Origin: Pseudoalteromonas piscicida
GTDB taxonomy: Bacteria; Pseudomonadota; Gammaproteobacteria; Enterobacterales; Alteromonadaceae
Assembly: GCF_000238315.3 (NCBI RefSeq)
Contig: NZ_CP011924.1
Coordinates: 653,501 to 717,500, forward strand
Direction of reading: 5' to 3'
DNA: 64,000 nt
Both the position numbers and the translations under genes were made by a program. This document shows positions 36,747 through 46,311 of this stretch, piece after piece (position 1 is the first letter of the stretch; the number at the start of each line of letters is the position of its first letter). The notes under the pieces were generated by a model. It was not told the origin of the DNA, ran no database searches, and worked only from the letters and a program-made list of their open reading frames with translations.

Positions 36747-39700
36747 GTGCAGGTTGACTCGCTGTTCAAAGAGCTAAATTCATGTCTTAAAAAGGATCAC
36801 TTCATCCTCAAAAAGCGCCTCCATGGTGCGAAAAAAATTACCGATCAAGAAAAGCAAAAGCAGGTAGTCGCAAAAGTAGCGGCTGCGATTGCAAAAAGCC
36901 AAGAATTAAAGGTAACAAGAAGTGCCAATATTCCAGCAGTAGAGTATCCTGAGCAACTACCCGTCAGCCAGAAAAAAGACGACATCAAAGCAGCCATCGC
37001 GAATAACCAAGTGGTCATTGTTGCCGGTGAAACAGGCTCGGGGAAGACCACGCAGCTACCTAAAATTTGTTTAGAGCTTGGTCGAGGCGTGGATGGCTAT
37101 ATTGGTCATACACAGCCTAGAAGACTAGCGGCAAGAAGCGTATCTACCCGTATCGCAGAGGAAATTGGCTGCGAGATGGGGCAAGAAGTTGGATTTAAAA
37201 TTCGCTTCTCAGATCAAGTTTCTGACAATACATACGTAAAACTGATGACCGACGGTATTTTGCTCTCGGAAATTCAACAAGACAGATTCCTCAACCAGTA
37301 CGACACAATCATCATTGATGAAGCGCACGAGCGTAGCCTGAATATTGATTTTATTCTGGGTTATTTAAAGCAGCTGTTGCCGAAGCGTCCAGATCTTAAA
37401 GTGATTATTACCTCAGCAACCATTGACCCTGAGCGTTTTTCCAAACATTTTAGTGACGCACCTATTATTGAGGTGTCAGGACGAACTTATCCAGTAGAAG
37501 TGAGATATCGTCCAGTTGAAGATGTAGACTCACAAAATGGCGAAGCAGAAAATGACCAGTTGCAGGGCATTTTTGATGCGGTTGATGAGCTTTGTGCCGA
37601 AGGACCCGGGGATATTTTGGTATTTATGAACGGTGAGCGTGAAATTCGTGACACCGCTGACGCGCTGGCAAAACGCAATTTAAAAGGCGTTGAGATTTTA
37701 CCTTTGTATGCGCGCCTGTCTAATGCCGAACAAAATCGCATTTTTGCGCCCCATAGCCAACGGCGCATCGTATTGTCTACAAACGTTGCGGAAACGTCAT
37801 TGACCGTACCAGGTATTCGCTATGTTATCGACCCGGGTACTGCGAGAATAAGCTGCTACAGTTATCGAACCAAAGTGCAACGCTTACCGATTGAAGCGGT
37901 ATCACAAGCCAGTGCAAACCAGCGTAAAGGTCGATGTGGGCGTGTGGCATCCGGTATTTGTATTCGTTTATATTCTGAAGACGACTTTTTAGGGCGCCCT
38001 GAGTTTACCGATCCTGAAATTCTAAGAACCAATTTAGCTTCGGTTATTTTGCAAATGCTTGCACTTGGACTTGGTGATATAAGTCAATTCCCATTTGTAC
38101 AAGCGCCTGATAGCCGTAATATCAAAGATGGTATGTCGTTACTTGAAGAGCTGGAGGCGATAGTTCCTGCACAGCGCAGAGAAAAGGCCAAGCTCACAGA
38201 ATCAGGTCGTAAACTAAGTCGCTTACCCATAGACCCAAGGCTTGCCAAAATGGTGATGTCAGGGGCACAAAATAATGCGCTTTGGGAAGCGATAGTGATC
38301 ACCGCGGCATTGTCTATTCAAGACCCAAGAGAGCGTCCTCAAGACAAACGTGCAGCCGCTGACGAAAAACACAATCGCTTTGAGTGCGAACACTCTGACT
38401 TTGTTGCATATCTAAATCTATGGAACTATATTGAAGCGCAGCAGCAAGCACTGACGCGTAACCAGTTTAGAAAGCAATGCCAAAAAGACTTTTTGGCCTA
38501 CATGCGCGTACGTGAGTGGCAAGATATTATATATCAGCTGACCACGGTGTGTGAGGAGCTCGGCTTTAAAATAAATAGCAGTTCTGCAAGCGATGAAGCT
38601 ATCCATCAATCTTTGCTAAGTGGCATGCTTAGCCATATTGGTGTAAAGGACGAAAAGCAAAAGCAAGTCTTTAAAGGCGCACGTAACAGCCAATTTCATA
38701 TTTTCCCCGGTTCAACACTGTTTAAGAAAAGCCCTAAGTGGCTAATGTCTGCAGAGCTTGTGGAAACCAGTAAACTTTATGCTCGGGTTAACGCCAAGAT
38801 CGATGTAAATTGGATTGCGCCGCTCGCCAAGTATTTAGTTAATAGCAGCTATAGTGAACCGCATTGGGAGAAAAAGGCTGGAGCGGTTATTGCATTTGAA
38901 CAACAAACCTTATACGGCTTGATCATCGTTGGCCGCAAACGCACGGTGTATAGCGATATTGATCCTGTGGTTAGCCGAGAGATATTTATTCGTGAAGCGT
39001 TAGCAAATGGTCAACTTGGCCAGAGCGAAGGTTTTTTAAGCGCAAACCAAAAATTGGTTGAAGAAGTGCAAGCGCTTGAAGATAAAGCGAGGCGTCGCGA
39101 TATCCTAGTCGACGAAGAAGATGTGGTTGCGTTTTATAACGATCGAATTCCACAAGACGTAAATAATCGTGCTGCGTTTAGTAAATGGTGGCGTTCACAA
39201 AAGCAAAAAGACAAACGCTTTTTGCATATGACGCGCGATCTATTAATGAAGCATGACGCTGAACATATCACGGATATCCATTACCCTGATACGTGGCAGC
39301 AGGGGAATTTGATTTTGCCTCTCAGTTACCACTTTGACCCAGGCCAAGCACTCGACGGCGTGGTGGTCAATATTCCTCTGGCATTGTTAAACCAAGTTCA
39401 AGATGAAGGTTTTGATTGGCATATCCCTGCGCTCAGACATGAGCTGGTTTGTGGGCTTATTAAGTCACTGCCGAAGACCTTGAGACGTAATTTTGTGCCA
39501 GCACCAAATTATGCCGATGCTGTGCTTGCCGCCGTTGAGGTAATGCAAGGCTCATTTATCGAAGCGGTGGCCAACCGTTTACTCAGAATGACAGGTGTCA
39601 AAGTCGCCGAGTCAGATTGGGATGTTAGTTCACTTGAGCCGCACTTAAAAATGCAATTTCAGGTAGTCGATGACAAAGGCAAGGTGATAGCCCATAGCTT

Positions 39701-40640
39701 TGATTTATTGACACTTAAGGCAAAGTTGCAAGGGCAAGTGACCGAAACGCTGTCGCAAGTGGCAGAGCAAGGGATCGAGCAGACGGATATTCAGCAGTGG
39801 GATTTTGGCGAGCTGCCAGAGCAATATACTAAAAAGCAAGGCAATTATGAGATTAAGGCTTTCCCTGCATTAGTCGATAAAAAACAAAGTGCGGCTATAG
39901 AACTGTTTGATAACGAAATAAAAGCCCAAGCAGCACATCAAGCTGGATTGCGCCGTCTTGTGCTACTCAATGTTCCTTCGCCTGTTAAATACCTGCAGCA
40001 ACACTTACCAAATAAGGCTAAGTTAGGATTGTACTTTAATCCCTTTGGTAAAGTGCATGATTTAGTTGATGACTGTACGCAAGCTGGGGTTGATAAGTTG
40101 CTGCGTGCATTTGGCGAGATCAGAGAAGACGTCGCGTTTGAAAAAGCCAAAGAGCACATTCGAGCTGAGCTAGGTGACACTGTAGTTGAAATTGCGAAGC
40201 AAGTTGAGGCTGTGCTTAGTATTGCCCACAGTATTAACAAGCGTATGAAAGGCAGAGTGGATCTCACGATGATCACCGCGCACGGCGACATAAAATCTCA
40301 GTTATCCGGTCTTATCTTTAAAGGCTTTGTCACCGCTCATGGTGCTGACAAAATCTCTGATATTTTACGCTACATGAAAGCGATTGAAAAAAGGCTTGAA
40401 AAACTTGCGGTAGACCCAAACAGAGATAGGCTGTGTGTACTCGAATTGGAAAAAGTTGCTGCGGCCTATCAAGACAAGTTGGCAAAAATTCCTTCTGGAT
40501 TACCTGTACCAGAGTCGCTTATAAATATTTTTTGGATGCAACAGGAACTTCGCGTGTCTTTGTTTGCTCAAACATTAGGAACGGCTTATCCGATTTCGGC
40601 TAAACGCGTTCTGAATTCGATAAAAGAGTGCGAAATATAA
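36747..40640 (+). CDS. hrpA: ATP-dependent RNA helicase HrpA
   Basis: About 1297 residues from the GTG at 36747, against 1300 in E. coli HrpA; AAGGTG lies upstream. The frame is open to a TTG at 36702, but those 15 codons are not expected. Counting from 36747, Walker A GETGSGKT is at 94-101 and DEAH at 190-193. SATIDPERFSKHF and QRKGRCGRV (motif VI) follow, then the winged-helix/ratchet region and the long C-terminal DUF3418 part. Nearly every block aligns with E. coli HrpA, which helps rescue stalled ribosomes. It stands alone. Confidence 0.96.
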   Translation: MQVDSLFKELNSCLKKDHFILKKRLHGAKKITDQEKQKQVVAKVAAAIAKSQELKVTRSANIPAVEYPEQLPVSQKKDDIKAAIANNQVVIVAGETGSGKTTQLPKICLELGRGVDGYIGHTQPRRLAARSVSTRIAEEIGCEMGQEVGFKIRFSDQVSDNTYVKLMTDGILLSEIQQDRFLNQYDTIIIDEAHERSLNIDFILGYLKQLLPKRPDLKVIITSATIDPERFSKHFSDAPIIEVSGRTYPVEVRYRPVEDVDSQNGEAENDQLQGIFDAVDELCAEGPGDILVFMNGEREIRDTADALAKRNLKGVEILPLYARLSNAEQNRIFAPHSQRRIVLSTNVAETSLTVPGIRYVIDPGTARISCYSYRTKVQRLPIEAVSQASANQRKGRCGRVASGICIRLYSEDDFLGRPEFTDPEILRTNLASVILQMLALGLGDISQFPFVQAPDSRNIKDGMSLLEELEAIVPAQRREKAKLTESGRKLSRLPIDPRLAKMVMSGAQNNALWEAIVITAALSIQDPRERPQDKRAAADEKHNRFECEHSDFVAYLNLWNYIEAQQQALTRNQFRKQCQKDFLAYMRVREWQDIIYQLTTVCEELGFKINSSSASDEAIHQSLLSGMLSHIGVKDEKQKQVFKGARNSQFHIFPGSTLFKKSPKWLMSAELVETSKLYARVNAKIDVNWIAPLAKYLVNSSYSEPHWEKKAGAVIAFEQQTLYGLIIVGRKRTVYSDIDPVVSREIFIREALANGQLGQSEGFLSANQKLVEEVQALEDKARRRDILVDEEDVVAFYNDRIPQDVNNRAAFSKWWRSQKQKDKRFLHMTRDLLMKHDAEHITDIHYPDTWQQGNLILPLSYHFDPGQALDGVVVNIPLALLNQVQDEGFDWHIPALRHELVCGLIKSLPKTLRRNFVPAPNYADAVLAAVEVMQGSFIEAVANRLLRMTGVKVAESDWDVSSLEPHLKMQFQVVDDKGKVIAHSFDLLTLKAKLQGQVTETLSQVAEQGIEQTDIQQWDFGELPEQYTKKQGNYEIKAFPALVDKKQSAAIELFDNEIKAQAAHQAGLRRLVLLNVPSPVKYLQQHLPNKAKLGLYFNPFGKVHDLVDDCTQAGVDKLLRAFGEIREDVAFEKAKEHIRAELGDTVVEIAKQVEAVLSIAHSINKRMKGRVDLTMITAHGDIKSQLSGLIFKGFVTAHGADKISDILRYMKAIEKRLEKLAVDPNRDRLCVLELEKVAAAYQDKLAKIPSGLPVPESLINIFWMQQELRVSLFAQTLGTAYPISAKRVLNSIKECEI

Positions 40641-40721
40641 ACTTGCATTTTAGAGTACGACAGTTACTTTATTATATGAGGAAGTAAAGTTTTGGATTGT
40701 GAGAAGGAAGCGGCATTGAAT

Positions 40722-41105
40722 ATGTCCACACGAGAGAAAAGGAAAAATGCACCGCATCTGCTAGTGGTCGACGACGAGTATTTTAACTATGAAATGCTCG
40801 AAGTGGCGCTGTCAGGGGCGTTTGAGCTGAGCTATGCAAACTCGGGCACGAGTTGCTTGTCTAATGCGATTGCTGATCCTCCAGATGCTATTTTGCTTGA
40901 TGTATGTATGCCGGGCCTTGACGGTTACGACACCTGTCGAATGTTGAAAAATACACCAGAGACGAAGGACATTCCTGTATTAATGGTATCTGGTTTAGAG
41001 TCCGAAAAAGAACAAAAAGCGGGATTCGATGCCGGCTGCGATGCCTATGTGGTAAAGCCATTTTCAATGCAATCGCTATTAGAAAAAATAAAATCAATGG
41101 TGTAG
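40722..41105 (+). CDS. Single-domain response regulator (receiver only)
   Basis: 127 residues from ATG 40722; TTG at 40716 has a better-spaced AAGGAAG, so the start could be two codons earlier, and the frame extends to 40692. It is a receiver domain only: LLVVDDEYFNYEML with the acidic pair, phospho-acceptor Asp in AILLDVCMPGLDGYD, conserved Ser in VLMVSGLES, and Lys in AYVVKPF. No output domain is present. It lies nine bases before a PilZ gene, which suggests a combined phosphorylation and cyclic-di-GMP output. No kinase is adjacent. Confidence 0.88.
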   Translation: MSTREKRKNAPHLLVVDDEYFNYEMLEVALSGAFELSYANSGTSCLSNAIADPPDAILLDVCMPGLDGYDTCRMLKNTPETKDIPVLMVSGLESEKEQKAGFDAGCDAYVVKPFSMQSLLEKIKSMV

Positions 41106-41114
41106 GAGCATTAT

Positions 41115-41405
41115 ATGATCAATGAAGATAAACGCCGTTTTATGCGTATGTCGGTGGATGCAGTAGCAAAATTAACCGAACTTGAGTCGGGTAAAGTGCA
41201 CCAAGGAGTTTGTCACGATTTAAGCGCCACAGGGTTGTCAGTGACAGTGAGCGACCCAATTGAAGCAAATTCAACCGTTGACATTTTCATTGATTCTAGT
41301 GGTGATATGATCCAGCCGCTTAGTGCTCATGCAACCGTGATCCGTTGTAGTCAAGAGCAGGATGAGCAGTGGATTGTAGGGCTTGAAATCACCAAATTTA
41401 ATTAG
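41115..41405 (+). CDS. PilZ-domain protein, likely cyclic-di-GMP binding
   Basis: 96 residues, a single PilZ domain. Both ligand motifs are present: R7-R8-F-M-R11 (RxxxR) near the N-terminus and D35-L-S-A-T-G40 (D/NxSxxG). A stretch DIFIDSSGDMIQPLSAHATVIRC forms the central barrel strands. Such proteins bind cyclic-di-GMP and act by protein contact on motility, exopolysaccharide or transcription. It follows the receiver gene after nine bases, with an AGGAG site, so the pair is probably one operon. Confidence 0.86.
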   Translation: MINEDKRRFMRMSVDAVAKLTELESGKVHQGVCHDLSATGLSVTVSDPIEANSTVDIFIDSSGDMIQPLSAHATVIRCSQEQDEQWIVGLEITKFN

Positions 41406-41423
41406 ATTACCTAAGCCCTAAAG

Positions 41424-41451
41424 GTGGTATTGAAGCTTCCTCCAATACCAC
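41424..41451. terminator. Hairpin between PilZ gene and rlmI
   Basis: GTGGTATTG / CAATACCAC (9 bp) around a 10-base loop, between two convergent genes. No clear T run on either strand; weak terminator at best. Confidence 0.5.
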
Positions 41452-41465
41452 TATAAATTGCTAAA

Positions 41466-42656
41466 TCAATAAACTTTACAAATAAGGCCTTTCAGGTAAA
41501 AACCTTCTGGATAATTGCCCGCAATAGGGTGATCGGCTGCTTGATTTAGTCTTTCCATAATCAACAATTCTTTACCGGCATCGAGCGCAGCGTCTGCAAC
41601 GACTTTCTGGAACAGGTTTTGTTCCATAAGACCAGAACACGAGAAGGTGAGTAACGTGCCACCAGGCTTTAATATCTGCATGGCAATCATATTGATATCT
41701 TTGTAGCCACGACAAGCACCGTTAAGCTGCGCCTTACTTTCTGCAAACTTTGGTGGATCCATCACAATAGTATCGAATTGACGGCCCTCATCACGATATT
41801 GTCTAAGTAGTTTGAATACGTCTTGCTTAACAAACTCAGCTTTCGATAAGTCTAGTTCATTATGTTCTACATTGCGTTTAGCTGTGTCGAGTGCAGGCTG
41901 CGATACGTCAACGTTGATTACTTTACTACAGCCACCGCGCAGTGCATAAAGACCAAATGTACCGGTGTAGCAGAAGCAGTTAAGCACTTCTTTGTCTTTT
42001 ACAAAGCGTTCTAACGCGGCTCTACTGTCGCGTTGATCTAGATAAAAGCCGGTTTTATGGCCGCCGATGATATCGACTTCAATCTTTAAACCATTTTCGC
42101 TTATAAGGACGGGGGCGGTTGGTGCATCGCCAGCAAGCGGTCCGGTAATTTTATCAAGGCCTTCTTTTTTGCGCACATCAACATCTGAGCGCTCGTAAAC
42201 ATGACAATCGGGAAATAGTGATTGCAATGCCATTACTATTTCACCCTTGTGGCGCTCGGCACCAGCGCTTAGCAACTGACAAACCAAGTAATTATCAAAC
42301 TTATCAATTGTTACACCTGGCAGACCATCGGACTCTGCGGCACACAATCTAAAGCCAGTTAAACCACCTTCAGCGATAACATATTCTCTGGCTGCTAGTG
42401 CCCGTGCGAGTTTTTGCTCAAAGAACGCTTGATCGATATGTTGTGATTCATCAAATGTCCAAATTCTGGCTCTGATCTGAGAGTCTGGACTGTAAGCGGC
42501 TGTCGCGAGGTATTTACCCTCATTGCTGTAAATCTTAACGGTATCGCCAAGGGCAGGTTTACCTTTTACTTTTTTAATGGCTTTTGAGAACACCCAAGGA
42601 TGTTTTCTGTTAAGGGATTTTTCTCTGCCTGGTTGCAGATATAGCGCGCAAGTCAT
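41466..42656 (-). CDS. rlmI: 23S rRNA m5C1962 methyltransferase RlmI
   Basis: 396 residues, the length of E. coli RlmI (YccW). N-terminal PUA domain (about 1-75, with [13 protein letters not shown]). A central linker and a Rossmann methyltransferase domain follow: [32 protein letters not shown] (SAM-binding), the [14 protein letters not shown] block, [17 protein letters not shown], and TFSCSGLM, which carries the catalytic cysteine. It methylates C1962 of 23S rRNA. It is divergent from the HD-domain gene. Confidence 0.94.
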   Translation of the reverse strand: MTCALYLQPGREKSLNRKHPWVFSKAIKKVKGKPALGDTVKIYSNEGKYLATAAYSPDSQIRARIWTFDESQHIDQAFFEQKLARALAAREYVIAEGGLTGFRLCAAESDGLPGVTIDKFDNYLVCQLLSAGAERHKGEIVMALQSLFPDCHVYERSDVDVRKKEGLDKITGPLAGDAPTAPVLISENGLKIEVDIIGGHKTGFYLDQRDSRAALERFVKDKEVLNCFCYTGTFGLYALRGGCSKVINVDVSQPALDTAKRNVEHNELDLSKAEFVKQDVFKLLRQYRDEGRQFDTIVMDPPKFAESKAQLNGACRGYKDINMIAMQILKPGGTLLTFSCSGLMEQNLFQKVVADAALDAGKELLIMERLNQAADHPIAGNYPEGFYLKGLICKVY

Positions 42657-42783
42657 ATATTTTCTCTAATCTTTCCTGATAGCTGCCATTTTAGTGAAGG
42701 GTGTGGCAACATACAATCAGTAATGCCTTTCCCGCTGAATTTGTGTGGGTTTATTTGTCAGATATTAATAAAAGTTGAGCTTA

Positions 42784-43425
42784 ATGACGTTAAAAATGCA
42801 TGAATTAGAAAAAGCATGTGAAGAGTTTATGCTGTCGACACCATGTGCAGATACCGCCCATGATTTGTCTCATATCAAGCGTGTAGTTAAAGTTGCAAAG
42901 GTGCTTTGCGAAGCTGAGGGAGCGGATCCTGCGGTGGTGATCCCTGCCGCTTGGTTACATGATTGTGTTGCCGTAGCAAAAAATCATCCAGACAGGCCGC
43001 TGGCGTCGAAATTAGCAGCAGATAAGGCGGTTGCCTTCCTAACAGAGTTGAAGTACGACACGGATAAACTTGAGGCGATTCACCACGCCATTGTTGCACA
43101 CAGCTTTAGCGCCGGTGTCACACCCACGACATTAGAAGCCAAAATTGTTCAAGATGCAGACAGAATGGATGCACTAGGGGCAATAGGTGTTAGCCGCTGT
43201 ATGAAAGTAGGTGGGGCGATAGCGCGTAATCTCTACAATGTAGAAGACCCTTTTTGTGAGCACAGAAAAGCTGACGATACCAAATATACCTTAGATCACT
43301 TCTTCATTAAGCTGCTGCATATTAAAGATAACATGCATACCACCGCAGCCCGTGAGCAGGCACAAGCCCGCACCCAATATATGCTGGATTTTTTAGAACA
43401 ACTGAAATCAGAAATCGCGGATTGA
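42784..43425 (+). CDS. HD-domain phosphohydrolase (YedJ-like)
   Basis: 213 residues from ATG 42784; TTG at 42775 or ATG at 42793 are other choices. HD signature: AHDLSHIKRVVKVAKVL, then AAWLHDCVAVAKNHPDR with the metal-binding His-Asp, HHAIVAHSFSAGVTP, and VQDADRMDALGAIGVSRCM with the last Asp. The middle and end (EDPFCEHRKADDTKYTLDHFFIKLL) agree with E. coli YedJ. A nucleotide or phosphate-ester substrate is likely but not defined. Confidence 0.88.
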   Translation: MTLKMHELEKACEEFMLSTPCADTAHDLSHIKRVVKVAKVLCEAEGADPAVVIPAAWLHDCVAVAKNHPDRPLASKLAADKAVAFLTELKYDTDKLEAIHHAIVAHSFSAGVTPTTLEAKIVQDADRMDALGAIGVSRCMKVGGAIARNLYNVEDPFCEHRKADDTKYTLDHFFIKLLHIKDNMHTTAAREQAQARTQYMLDFLEQLKSEIAD

Positions 43426-43426
43426 A

Positions 43427-43455
43427 AATGACGAGATGAGTATCACCTCGTCATT
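43427..43455. terminator. Hairpin between convergent HD and channel genes
   Basis: AATGACGAG / CTCGTCATT (9 bp) overlaps the last codons of the channel-like gene, in a tight convergent junction. Confidence 0.6.
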
Positions 43456-44423
43456 TGCTTCACAAAGACCACCACAAATAGCGCTAATGAAAAGCTGCCG
43501 GTAAAAGCCTCTACCGCTGCGATCAGTCGGGAGATCCCCACAGGCGTAATATCCCCGTAACCCAAGGTTGTGAAGGTAACAACACTAAAATAAAAGCTGT
43601 TCAGCAGCGCCATTACGTTTTCAGATACACTGTTGTCTAAGTCCAGTTGCATTATCTGATCTTGAAACGAAACACCAAATAGAAAATAGCAAAATGCACA
43701 GGTAATTATCATACCTAGACTGAAACGAATGACATTTTCTGGTTTTTCTCCATACCCACATAATAAGTCGACAAAGCTGGAAATAAGGTGACGTTTTGAA
43801 AATCGTGGATACTGGGCATGTCGCATGCGCAGCTCTTTGTATGTAAAGCGCCCAACCATTTCAAATAGTCCTTGGTTTTCTGCGCCTTTACGTAGTAAAC
43901 GATAGATCTCTTCGGACTGTAGAAACAAGTCCTCCGCGTCTTCTTTCGCTCGGCTTCTGCGAGCCTCAAAAGCTTGCTGCTCTTGCAGTAATTGCTCGCC
44001 GAGTTCCATATTATCGATACGGGTGTTTTCCAGCTTTATGCCGAGCAAATTGGTGCTTTCTAAATTACAGCAGTGCAGACTTGCTTCTCTCAAATCGGCC
44101 TTCATTAGCGACGCATGCTTAATGGTATTATTAAATAGGTGCGCCCCTTTTAAATTGGCACGATAGAAGTTGCTATAAGATAGATCATAACCATGATGAT
44201 TTTCAAAGTTAACAAGATTGAGCCCTTCTAAATTGGCTCGCTTCAACTCTAAGCCTTGTAGCAAACCGCCGCGCTTGGCGTAGCGCTCAAGCTTTTGGCT
44301 TAGCTCCAAGCCACCTTTATCGAATTTATTGTCATGCCAAAAGCAGTAACCTGAGCCCATATCGATTTCACTGCATTTTTTTCCCTCAGGTGACACATAT
44401 TGGCAAATGGGTTTATCAGCCAT
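43443..44423 (-). CDS. Pentapeptide-repeat protein fused to a potassium-channel-like pore
   Basis: 326 residues. A cysteine motif at the N-terminus (C7-QYVSPEGKKC17 ... C27-FWHD) may bind a metal. Pentapeptide repeats span about 57-135 (LKRANLEGLNLVNF, then SYSNFYRANLKGAHL and SLMKADLREASL). A coiled linker (about 140-190) leads to two membrane helices (about 232-252 and 303-322) with the pore helix and the selectivity filter TTLGYGD at 285-291. The layout is that of a two-helix potassium channel with a cytoplasmic N-terminal sensor. Ligand unknown. Filter residues are intact. Confidence 0.85.
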   Translation of the reverse strand: MADKPICQYVSPEGKKCSEIDMGSGYCFWHDNKFDKGGLELSQKLERYAKRGGLLQGLELKRANLEGLNLVNFENHHGYDLSYSNFYRANLKGAHLFNNTIKHASLMKADLREASLHCCNLESTNLLGIKLENTRIDNMELGEQLLQEQQAFEARRSRAKEDAEDLFLQSEEIYRLLRKGAENQGLFEMVGRFTYKELRMRHAQYPRFSKRHLISSFVDLLCGYGEKPENVIRFSLGMIITCAFCYFLFGVSFQDQIMQLDLDNSVSENVMALLNSFYFSVVTFTTLGYGDITPVGISRLIAAVEAFTGSFSLALFVVVFVKQMTR

Positions 44424-44649
44424 AGCTTGCCTAAATCAAAATGCCTTTTTCATTAAGCGTAGCAGCAAAAATAATAAATACGGTGATTTAACGAAAAAAT
44501 CTTTCTAATTTATAGAGTGTTAGAAACCACACTATTGATGAGTGTATTGTCATCATTGGTCGAATTCATTATCTTACATGGCGTTTGCAGTGACTCTGAT
44601 AAGTTGCTCATACTATAATGCATGCTTTAGTGACTAAGAATTTGTTATC

Positions 44650-45306
44650 TTGCAATATCAATTGAAGAAAAGCCGAAAGCGTAAGAGCGTTGCGATAAAA
44701 ATAAAAGCTGGCCAAGTATTTGTGTATGCGCCAGAGCAAATTTGCGAGCGCTGGTTACATAATTGGGTGGAAAGCAAATCCAATTGGATAAGATCAAAGC
44801 TTGCTCTAAAAATCATACCAAAGAGCCCTCGGCCACTGGAAACAGGTATTGTGCAAGTATTCGGCGAGACCTTTACCATTCAAAGAGGCGAAAGTACGAC
44901 CTCTGTAATTGATTTTGATAACAAAAGGGTTTTACTTAAGGCTGTCAAAAATGAATGGCGTGAATTAGTTGCGCTGTTAAGCGAAACGCTAAATGACTAT
45001 GTAGATATGGTTATTGCGCGCTATCAACCTGATATTCAAGCTCGCTTTGATACCCTAAAAATACGCGTTTATAAAAGCCGCTGGGGCAGTTTTTCATCTA
45101 AAGGCGTGCTTGCGTTTAATACGTTTTTGATTGGTGCGCCTCAGTGGGTAATTGATTATGTGGTAGTGCACGAACTTTGCCATTTTCATGTCATGGCACA
45201 CAATAGCGCATTTTGGCATTTGGTAACAAAGCACTATGGCCACGACCATAAAATGGCTCGGCGTTACTTACGTGACCACGGTCGTGACTTGATGATTGAG
45301 CATTAG
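44650..45306 (+). CDS. YgjP/DUF45-type zinc metallopeptidase
   Basis: 218 residues from a TTG at 44650. There is no nearby in-frame ATG before the conserved YQLKKSRKRKSVAIKIKAG start. Central RVYKSRWGSFSSKGVLAFNTFLIGAPQWVIDYVVVHELCHF carries the zinc motif HELCH, with the third His in the following HNSAFWHLV. This is the pattern of the YgjP/SprT-like family. Its natural substrate is unknown. It is convergent with the merR-type gene. Confidence 0.87.
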   Translation: MQYQLKKSRKRKSVAIKIKAGQVFVYAPEQICERWLHNWVESKSNWIRSKLALKIIPKSPRPLETGIVQVFGETFTIQRGESTTSVIDFDNKRVLLKAVKNEWRELVALLSETLNDYVDMVIARYQPDIQARFDTLKIRVYKSRWGSFSSKGVLAFNTFLIGAPQWVIDYVVVHELCHFHVMAHNSAFWHLVTKHYGHDHKMARRYLRDHGRDLMIEH

Positions 45307-45328
45307 CATAGTGTCCTGTTTATGCCTA

Positions 45329-45724
45329 TTATTTGTCGGGCCTCACCTTTGCCGCTCGTTTTAACAGCTTTTGAAATGTCGGACATTCAAAATGGCTTGG
45401 CGCAGGGCATTTTGCAGCGTGATAGAGGCCATCTCGCATTGCAGTTAAATGCTTAATGGTTTCATTTAATTCATCCGCTTTGGATTGTAACTTCACCCTA
45501 TCAATATCCGCTTTACCCTCGGGGGTAAACATGTCCGCTATCTCATCTAACGAAAAGCCTGCGTTTCTGCCAAGTGTAATAAGTGCTAGACGTTCAAGTA
45601 TCGAAGGGGGGAAAACACGTTTGAGCCCTTGTCGACCAATCGATCGGATCAGTCCTTTTTCTTCATAATATCTAAGCGTGGATGCGGGTAAACCTGACTT
45701 CTTTGCAACTTCACTGATATCCAT
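45329..45724 (-). CDS. MerR-family transcriptional regulator
   Basis: 131 residues. N-terminal winged helix-turn-helix DISEVAKKSGLPASTLRYYEEKGLIRS, then the usual RVFPPSILERLALITLGRNAGFSLDEIADMF, a dimerisation helix (about 80-108), and a C-terminal tail with two cysteines (AKCPAPSHFECPTF) that might sense metal or redox state. It is divergent from a DUF2938 membrane protein gene, and a MerR-type promoter lies between. Confidence 0.9.
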   Translation of the reverse strand: MDISEVAKKSGLPASTLRYYEEKGLIRSIGRQGLKRVFPPSILERLALITLGRNAGFSLDEIADMFTPEGKADIDRVKLQSKADELNETIKHLTAMRDGLYHAAKCPAPSHFECPTFQKLLKRAAKVRPDK

Positions 45725-45732
45725 TTTTGCCC

Positions 45733-45763
45733 TTGACTTAAAGTTAACTTGAACTAGTAGGAT
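45733..45763 (+). promoter_or_regulatory. MerR-type promoter with 19-bp spacer
   Basis: -35 TTGACT (45733-45738) and -10 TAGGAT (45758-45763) are separated by 19 bases, the overlong spacer typical of MerR-activated promoters. The spacer contains the palindrome AAGTTAACTT (45741-45750). It points toward the DUF2938 gene and overlaps the 5' region of the merR-type gene. Confidence 0.8.
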
Positions 45764-45796
45764 AGCGGCTATCAGTAAAAAAGAGGAGTAAAAATA

Positions 45797-46294
45797 GTGG
45801 AAAACCTATATTCGATATTAATGCCAGCAGTCGTGATTGGCGTAGGTGCAACGCTTGTTATGGATTTGTGGGCATTTATGCTCAGTCGCTTGTTTGCCAT
45901 AAAGGGCTTAGATTATGCATTAGTTGGTAGGTGGATTGGACACTTGTGTCAAGGTCAACTTACGCATCAAGGTATCGGGCGTAGTAAACCAATATCTGGT
46001 GAACGTGTCATTGGCTGGTCCATGCATTATTTCATTGGGATTGTATTCGCCTTGGTGTTTCTACTGAGCGTGGGCAAGCCTTGGTTGATTGAGCCTAGCC
46101 TTTTGACTGCGTTAGTTTTTGGCTTCATAACGTGTGTTTTTCCATTTTTTATTATGCAACCCTGTTTTGGTGCAGGGATCGCAGCATCTAAATTACCAGA
46201 GCCGACTAAGGCAAGGGTAAAAAGTATGGCAGCACATTTGATTTTTGGCTTTGGGTTGTTTTTAAGCTCGTTTATATATGTAAGCTTATTGTGA
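45797..46294 (+). CDS. DUF2938-family membrane protein
   Basis: 165 residues with four hydrophobic segments. GTG start at 45797 with GAGGAG at good spacing. The segments VIGVGATLVMDLWAFMLSRLF, VGRWIGHLCQGQLTHQGIG, GERVIGWSMHYFIGIVFA and PCFGAGIAASKLPEP are those of the DUF2938 family. Function unknown. Divergent from a MerR regulator and served by a MerR-type promoter, so it is probably induced by whatever that regulator senses. Confidence 0.82.
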   Translation: MENLYSILMPAVVIGVGATLVMDLWAFMLSRLFAIKGLDYALVGRWIGHLCQGQLTHQGIGRSKPISGERVIGWSMHYFIGIVFALVFLLSVGKPWLIEPSLLTALVFGFITCVFPFFIMQPCFGAGIAASKLPEPTKARVKSMAAHLIFGFGLFLSSFIYVSLL

Positions 46295-46311
46295 GATAAA
46301 GCAATAGAAAG

